64,000 bases of DNA from Elusimicrobia bacterium GWA2_62_23. Lineage in GTDB: Bacteria; Elusimicrobiota; Elusimicrobia; Elusimicrobiales; UBA9959. Below the pieces are notes generated by a model. That model did no database searches. It was not told the origin of the DNA and saw only the letters and a list, made by a program, of their open reading frames with translations. This document shows, in pieces, positions 59,974-64,000 of this stretch; positions within the stretch are counted from its first letter, which is position 1; each line of letters starts with the position of its first letter. The stretch covers positions 62,001 to 126,000 of the forward strand of contig MGTV01000010.1 of assembly GCA_001799635.1 (NCBI GenBank), read 5' to 3'. The position numbers were made by a program, and so were the translations under genes.

Positions 59974-60993
59974 ATGAAAGCCTCCCTTATAAGTCTCCTT
60001 TTTTCCCTGCTTGCCGCCGCGCCCGCCGCGGCCGCTCCGGCCCTTCCGGCCTTTACCGGCTTTGACAACGCCGGGGCCGCGCTGGCGCCGGCCGTAGCCG
60101 AGCCGCTCGCCCCCGCCCCCACGGCCCTGGCCAGGCCGGTGGTCATTTCCATAGTGGGAGTGGATTTCACCGAGGTCGGCTTCGGGAAGCTGGAGCTGGC
60201 TTATTTCAAGGCGATAATCGCGCACTTCAGGCCGGGGGGCAAGCTCGACGAGCGCCTGTTCGACGAGCGCCTTTCGAGCGTGGGCAAGGACGCCGAACTG
60301 GCCGAATTTTACAAGCGCCAGCCGGACAATTACCTGGACGCGCGCCTGGCCGGAGTGCTGCCCGCGGACCGCTATGAGATAGTCCCCGTGCGCTGGTCGC
60401 GCGATCCCGAGGAGAGCGCCGCCGCTCTGCCCGTGGTGGAAAAAGAGATAAAGAAGATCTTCGCCGCGGCCAAGGCCGAGGGGCGGCCCGTGTACCTGGT
60501 GGCCCACAGCTGGGGCACCGTCCTGGCCCATACCGTGCTGCACCGCCTCGCCGCCTCCAGCCCCGAAGTGCGCATAGAAAAATTCATAACGCTGGGCTCG
60601 CCGCTGGTGCCGGGCCACTGGTGGATGGAGCTCTTCATGGAGCTGGAGATAAACACCGGCCAGCTGCAGGCCTACGTGGCCAAGCCGCGCAACGTGGGCG
60701 CCTGGATGAACCTCTGGGCCCGGAACGATTATTTCTCCAACGAGATAAAGGCCGCCGACAAGAACGTGCGCCAGGACGGCCTGACCGTGGCGCTGGAGGC
60801 CAGGGTGAAGAAGGCGGCCGAGCAGGACCATTCGCTGCGCCCCGAGGCCCTGCGCGACCTGTTCTTCCTGAAGAGCCTCAAGACCTGGCATTTCGCCTAC
60901 ATTTTCGACTTCAGGATCTTCCTGAAAACCCTGAAAGAATACCACGAGCAGCGCATCTTCGAGCCGGCCATCTCGCAGGAGCTGGCTTACTAG
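59974..60993 (+). CDS. Exported alpha/beta hydrolase (lipase-like)
   Basis: 339 residues. Signal peptide MKASLISLLFSLLAAAPAAAA, then an Ala/Pro-rich linker to residue ~50. VVISIVGVDFTEV starts the fold and VYLVAHSWGTVLAHTVLH holds the nucleophile Ser in HSWGT (GxSxG variant with His first, as in some lipases). LGSPLVPGHWW follows as in lipase/PGAP1-type hydrolases. Candidate catalytic His near QDHSLRPE. Likely acts in the periplasm on an ester. Stop lies 12 bases before the YhcH gene. Confidence 0.72.
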   Translation: MKASLISLLFSLLAAAPAAAAPALPAFTGFDNAGAALAPAVAEPLAPAPTALARPVVISIVGVDFTEVGFGKLELAYFKAIIAHFRPGGKLDERLFDERLSSVGKDAELAEFYKRQPDNYLDARLAGVLPADRYEIVPVRWSRDPEESAAALPVVEKEIKKIFAAAKAEGRPVYLVAHSWGTVLAHTVLHRLAASSPEVRIEKFITLGSPLVPGHWWMELFMELEINTGQLQAYVAKPRNVGAWMNLWARNDYFSNEIKAADKNVRQDGLTVALEARVKKAAEQDHSLRPEALRDLFFLKSLKTWHFAYIFDFRIFLKTLKEYHEQRIFEPAISQELAY

Positions 60994-61005
60994 CCGGGAA
61001 CCGCC

Positions 61006-61470
61006 ATGATAGCCGTTAAGCTGGAGGACGCGGCCCGCCAGGCGCCTGGCGGGAGCGGCCTTCGGAAAGCCATCGACTTCCTGAAGCGGCCGGGCGCCGC
61101 AAACCTGCCCGACGGGCGCCACGGCATAGACGGGGATAAAGTTTTCGCGCTGGTGCAGCGCTACGAAACGCTGGCCGCGCAGCGCCCCCGGTTCGAGGCC
61201 CACCGCAAATATGTCGACGTACAGTTCATCGCCTCCGGAGCCGAGGTCATAGGCTGGGTCCCGCTGGGTTTTGTGCGCGTGGACGAACCTTATGACGCGG
61301 ACAAGGACGTCTGCTTCGGCGAGGCGGCCGGCGGCTGGACCCCGGTGCGGCTGGAGGCGGGACAGCTCGCGGTGCTCTACCCGGAGGACGCCCACGCCCC
61401 GCGGCTCGCGGCCGGCGCCCCGGCCCGGGTGGCAAAGATCGTGGTGAAGGTCGCGGTCACGGAACTTTAA
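61006..61470 (+). CDS. YhcH/YjgK/YiaL-family protein
   Basis: 154 residues. RFEAHRKYVDVQFIASGAEVIGW and the late EDAHAPRLAAGAPARVAKIVVKV, with KIVVKV ending, are the hallmarks of this cupin-fold family (PF04074). Family members bind metal through His/Glu and occur with sialic-acid and amino-sugar catabolism; enzymatic roles are poorly defined (YhcH proposed as an anomerase/epimerase helper). Its place 2 kb after the AmgK/MurU pair is consistent with amino-sugar handling. Confidence 0.8.
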   Translation: MIAVKLEDAARQAPGGSGLRKAIDFLKRPGAANLPDGRHGIDGDKVFALVQRYETLAAQRPRFEAHRKYVDVQFIASGAEVIGWVPLGFVRVDEPYDADKDVCFGEAAGGWTPVRLEAGQLAVLYPEDAHAPRLAAGAPARVAKIVVKVAVTEL

Positions 61471-61475
61471 AATTT

Positions 61476-61886
61476 ATGACATTCAAAGAACTTATCCGCA
61501 CGGCGATCTACAACGAGATGGACGACGTGACCTCATTCGGCGAGGAGGCCGAGACCTTCGGCGGCGATCCCCGCGTCGGAGAAGAAATGAAGGCCCTGTT
61601 CGGCAAACTGGCCGACGAGAAGCGCGAGCGGCTCAAGGAGCTGGGCAAGATCTTCAAGGAAGGCACCGGGTTCAGGCAGCGCGCCGCGGCGCCCGCCCGC
61701 TCCCTGGAGGCCGCCCTCCGGACGCACGTGACCCGCTCCGAGCTGACCGTGCGGGTGTACGCCGGCCTGCTCAAGGAACTCAATAAACCCGAATTCAAAG
61801 AAGCCGTCGCCGCCATGCTCCTGCGCGAGCGGGAGGAGACCCTGGCCGGCGTCCGGCGGCTGCAGGCCGCCCTGAAGGGGAGCTGA
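61476..61886 (+). CDS. Ferritin-like/rubrerythrin-type helical protein
   Basis: 136 residues, all helical. IRTAIYNEMDDVTSFGEEAETF and LFGKLADEKRERLKELGKIF give an E...ExxR/K-like pair, and TVRVYAGLLKELNKPEFKEAVAAMLLREREE a second, as in short ferritin-like (rubrerythrin) domains. The exact diiron ligand set is incomplete by eye (ExxH is missing), so it may be a degenerate scaffold. 5 bases separate it from both neighbours' expected positions, within one transcript. Confidence 0.6.
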   Translation: MTFKELIRTAIYNEMDDVTSFGEEAETFGGDPRVGEEMKALFGKLADEKRERLKELGKIFKEGTGFRQRAAAPARSLEAALRTHVTRSELTVRVYAGLLKELNKPEFKEAVAAMLLREREETLAGVRRLQAALKGS

Positions 61887-61890
61887 GGCG

Positions 61891-62664
61891 ATGGCCGCGC
61901 ATAAGCTGGCCGACGGCTCCGAGGTCTATTGGGACGGGGACCAGTACGACGCCTTCAACCAGCCCTACCAGGATGATTTCCCTTTCTACCTCGCCGCGGC
62001 TAAAAAGGCGCGGGGGGCCGTGCTGGAGCTGGCCTGCGGCACCGGCCGCCTGACCATCCCGCTCAGGAAGTCCGGCGTTGAGATAACCGGACTGGACTAT
62101 TCCCCGGCCATGCTGGCCCGGGCCAGGGCCAAGGCCGCCGCGGCCGGGCTGCAGGTCCATTTCCTGCGCGGGGACGCAAGGAAATTCGCGCTGGGGAAGA
62201 AATTCAAGCTCATCTTCATGGCCTTTAATTCCATGCAGCACCTCGGCCGCCGCGAGGACCTGGAGGGCCTGTTCGCCTCCGTCGCCCGCCACCTGGCGCC
62301 GGGGGGGCTCTTTATTTTCGACGTCTTTAACCCGGAGCCGCGCTTTTTCACCCGCGACCCCGAGGAACTGCTGCCGGTGGCCTATTACCCGGACCCGTCC
62401 GGGGAGGGGAAAATGCTGGTGAACGAGCAGTATTCCTATGATAAGGCGGCCCAGACCTCGCGGCTGACCTGGCATTACCGCAGCGAAAAGACGGGTAAAA
62501 CCCTTAAAAAAAGCCTTAATCTGCGCTGCTTTTTCCCGGAAGAGCTGCTGGCGCTGGTCCACTACAACGGCTTTAAAGTGCTCAGGCGCTACGGCGATTT
62601 CAGGCGCCGCCCCTTCTCGGCCGAGGCCGGCAAGCAGATCCTGGTCTGCGCCCCCGGGTTGTAA
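61891..62664 (+). CDS. Class I SAM-dependent methyltransferase
   Basis: 257 residues. VLELACGTGRLTIPL is motif I, ITGLDYSPAMLARAR motif II, FKLIFMAFNSMQHL motif III, LAPGGLFIFDVFNP post-motif. The start YDAFNQPYQDDFPFY and the C-terminal LNLRCFFPEELLALVHYNGFKVL are typical of small-molecule methylases with an antiparallel extension. Last of the gene run before the ribosomal operon. Substrate unknown. Confidence 0.8.
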   Translation: MAAHKLADGSEVYWDGDQYDAFNQPYQDDFPFYLAAAKKARGAVLELACGTGRLTIPLRKSGVEITGLDYSPAMLARARAKAAAAGLQVHFLRGDARKFALGKKFKLIFMAFNSMQHLGRREDLEGLFASVARHLAPGGLFIFDVFNPEPRFFTRDPEELLPVAYYPDPSGEGKMLVNEQYSYDKAAQTSRLTWHYRSEKTGKTLKKSLNLRCFFPEELLALVHYNGFKVLRRYGDFRRRPFSAEAGKQILVCAPGL

Positions 62665-62682
62665 ACCCCCCCGCTGATTTGC

Positions 62683-62688
62683 TATTAT
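62683..62688 (+). promoter_or_regulatory. Candidate -10 box (TATTAT) of the rpsF-ssb-rpsR-rplI operon
   Basis: TATTAT ends 9 bases before the rpsF ATG, suggesting a leader of about 2 bases even for a ribosomal operon. Confidence 0.45.
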
Positions 62689-62697
62689 TAACCTACT

Positions 62698-63006
62698 ATG
62701 AATACCTATGAGTTAATGCTGATTATCAATCCCCAGCTGACCGACGCCGAAGTCGGGGAAGCGGTGGAAAAGGCCAAAAAGATCCTGACCGACGAAAAGG
62801 GCGAAGTGCTCGCCGAGGACAGGCTGGGCCGCAAGAAGTTCACCCATAACGTGGGCAAGAACCGCGACGGCTTCTACGTTTACATGAAGGTGAAGGCCGC
62901 GCCGGAAAGCGTGAAGGCCATCAACCACAGCCTGAAACTGCAGGAAACCGTTCTGCGCGCCCTGATGATGAAGGCGACCGTGGAACAGCCTGTAAAGAAA
63001 GCTTAA
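62698..63006 (+). CDS. rpsF: 30S ribosomal protein S6
   Basis: 102 residues. MNTYELMLIINPQLTD, LGRKKFTHNVGKNRDGFYVYMKVKA and LKLQETVLRALMMK match S6, which binds 16S rRNA together with S18. First gene of the conserved rpsF-ssb-rpsR-rplI order. Confidence 0.95.
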   Translation: MNTYELMLIINPQLTDAEVGEAVEKAKKILTDEKGEVLAEDRLGRKKFTHNVGKNRDGFYVYMKVKAAPESVKAINHSLKLQETVLRALMMKATVEQPVKKA

Positions 63007-63027
63007 GCGGCCCTCACGGGGGACACT

Positions 63028-63477
63028 ATGGACTTAAAGATCCCTGAGATCAACCAGGTCATGATAGCCGGAAGGCTGACCCGCGATCCCGAGCTGCGCT
63101 TCACGCAGAAGCAGCAGGGCGTGGTCTCCCTCTCCATCGCCGTGAACCGGCGCTACCAGGACCAGGCTTCCGGAGAATGGAAGGACGACACCACCTTCGT
63201 GCCGGTCACCGTCTGGGGTCCCGCCGCCGAGCGCTGCAAGGACAAGATGAAGAAGGGCAGCCCGGTGCTCATCGAAGGCCGCCTGACCGCTTCCGAGTAC
63301 ACGGACAAAACCGGCCAGAAGCGCAAAGAGATGAAGGTCACCGCCCGCCGCGTGCAGCTGATGGCGTACGGCGAGCAGGGCGGCGCCGAAGCCGCGCCCA
63401 AGGGCGAGGCCGAAGAGGTTTCCGCGGACGCGGAGCCCAAGAGCGATCCCTCCGGCATAGAAGAAGTGCCGTTCTAA
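63028..63477 (+). CDS. ssb: Single-stranded DNA-binding protein
   Basis: 149 residues. OB-fold ~8-112 with NQVMIAGRLTRDPELRFT and VTVWGPAAERC; a disordered acidic tail ends EEVPF, the conserved tip that recruits repair proteins. Lies in the usual place between rpsF and rpsR, with GGGGGA before the ATG. Confidence 0.95.
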   Translation: MDLKIPEINQVMIAGRLTRDPELRFTQKQQGVVSLSIAVNRRYQDQASGEWKDDTTFVPVTVWGPAAERCKDKMKKGSPVLIEGRLTASEYTDKTGQKRKEMKVTARRVQLMAYGEQGGAEAAPKGEAEEVSADAEPKSDPSGIEEVPF

Positions 63478-63513
63478 AGAATTCGTTTTCTAAAACCAGT
63501 AGGAGCAAACATT

Positions 63514-63831
63514 ATGGAGAACAAAGAAACCACCCCCAAGCCGGCCGAAGCAGCGGCGGCCCCCCGGCCCCACGCCGGTCCTCACGCCGGTCCCGGCCCG
63601 CGCCGCCCCGGCGGCCGCAGGTTCGCCCCGCGCCGCAAGGTGTGCCGCCTGTGCGCCGAGCACATAGACCTGGTGGACTACAAGCAGGCCCAGATCGTGA
63701 AAACTTTCTGCACCGACACCGGCAAGATCCTTTCCCGCCGCATCACCGGCGCCTGCGCCAAGCATCAGCGCCAGATCATGAGGGCCGTGAAGATCAACCG
63801 CAACCTGAGCCTCATGCCCTACAACGGCTAA
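63514..63831 (+). CDS. rpsR: 30S ribosomal protein S18
   Basis: 105 residues. A 45-residue Ala/Pro/His/Gly-rich N-terminal extension precedes the conserved core RRKVCRLCAEHIDLVDYKQ, SRRITGACAKHQRQIMRAVK. Four Cys (CRLC, TFC, ACAKH) make a zinc-binding (C+) S18. SD AGTAGGAG. The extension is longer than in most S18. Confidence 0.95.
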   Translation: MENKETTPKPAEAAAAPRPHAGPHAGPGPRRPGGRRFAPRRKVCRLCAEHIDLVDYKQAQIVKTFCTDTGKILSRRITGACAKHQRQIMRAVKINRNLSLMPYNG

Positions 63832-63843
63832 CGGAGCACTAAA

Positions 63844-64000
63844 ATGAAAGTCATACTCAAGAAAGACATTTACAACCTCGGCCGTTCCGGCGAGATCAAG
63901 ACCGTGAAAGACGGCTACGCCCGCAACTTCCTCATGCCCCGCGGCCTGGTGGAAGCCGCCACCGAAGGCGCCCTGAAGGCCTGGAAGAACTCCGCCGACA
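63844..64000 (+). CDS. rplI: 50S ribosomal protein L9 (cut by right edge)
   Basis: The first 52 residues are visible and the frame is open to the right edge. [21 protein letters not shown] and [19 protein letters not shown] are the L9 N-terminal 23S-rRNA-binding domain. GGAG lies before the ATG, 12 bases after rpsR. Confidence 0.95.
   Translation, partial: MKVILKKDIYNLGRSGEIKTVKDGYARNFLMPRGLVEAATEGALKAWKNSAD

Noticed and set aside
59086..61395. A 769-codon minus-strand open frame
   Set aside because: Antisense to the MurU-like, lipase-like and YhcH genes; composition is that of a shadow frame and no domain motif appears.

Overview
This is a high-GC, densely packed bacterial chromosome segment. 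It has long runs of genes overlapping by 4 bases (ATGA/GTGA), few intergenic gaps, N-terminal signal peptides and one likely outer-membrane barrel, so it looks diderm. The extraordinary number of radical SAM (rSAM) genes, many of them B12-binding-type, together with an AmgK-like kinase fused to a RapZ C-terminal domain, suggests an uncultivated Elusimicrobiota-like lineage. That assignment is an inference from gene content (moderate to low confidence). I saw no rRNA, tRNA or CRISPR array.

Bases 1-35,300 form an accessory rSAM super-locus. It holds 16 rSAM proteins carrying 17 rSAM domains, and a further rSAM gene sits at 39,977. Around them are a GT28-type glycosyltransferase, two NodB-type deacetylases, three NAD(P)-dependent SDR/epimerases, two methyltransferases, a PaaK/CapK-like adenylating enzyme, a large membrane protein, a RidA/chorismatase-like protein, a FemAB-like transferase, a heme-motif TolB-like propeller, and an FAD oxidoreductase just beyond it (to 36,799). 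One rSAM is fused to a DegT-type PLP aminotransferase and another polypeptide carries two complete rSAM halves. No short RiPP precursor was found, so the locus more likely makes or modifies a small molecule, lipid or glycan. A leftward block (9,947 to 1,424) and a rightward block (10,031 to 14,820) diverge from a 53-base region with -10 boxes facing both ways.

Bases 36,881-45,234 are mixed: a hypothetical protein, ornithine carbamoyltransferase, a membrane adenylate cyclase, an rSAM, a poly-gamma-glutamate-hydrolase-like lipoprotein overlapping carbamate kinase, threonine synthase (preceded by a 112-bp element with perfect 29-bp inverted repeats), and a proline-rich secreted protein. Bases 45,301-50,364 hold a soluble GAF/PAS histidine kinase, a candidate barrel protein, a secreted repeat protein and a C11 (clostripain) protease.

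Bases 50,450-64,000 are mostly housekeeping: a glycosyltransferase, guaA-guaB, two paralogous membrane-anchored proteins (one apparently starting at CTG), methylmalonyl-CoA decarboxylase, a beta-lactamase-like serine hydrolase, a probable MurNAc-recycling pair (AmgK-RapZ fusion plus MurU-like uridylyltransferase), a lipase-like protein, a YhcH/YiaL protein, a ferritin-like protein, a methyltransferase, and the rpsF-ssb-rpsR-rplI operon cut by the right edge.

A recurring regulatory theme is a -10-like box (TATAAT/TAGAAT) 5-10 bases before the start codon with no Shine-Dalgarno site, which predicts many leaderless mRNAs. Other genes (OTC, the C11 protease, guaA, guaB, ribosomal genes) keep a normal leader and SD.
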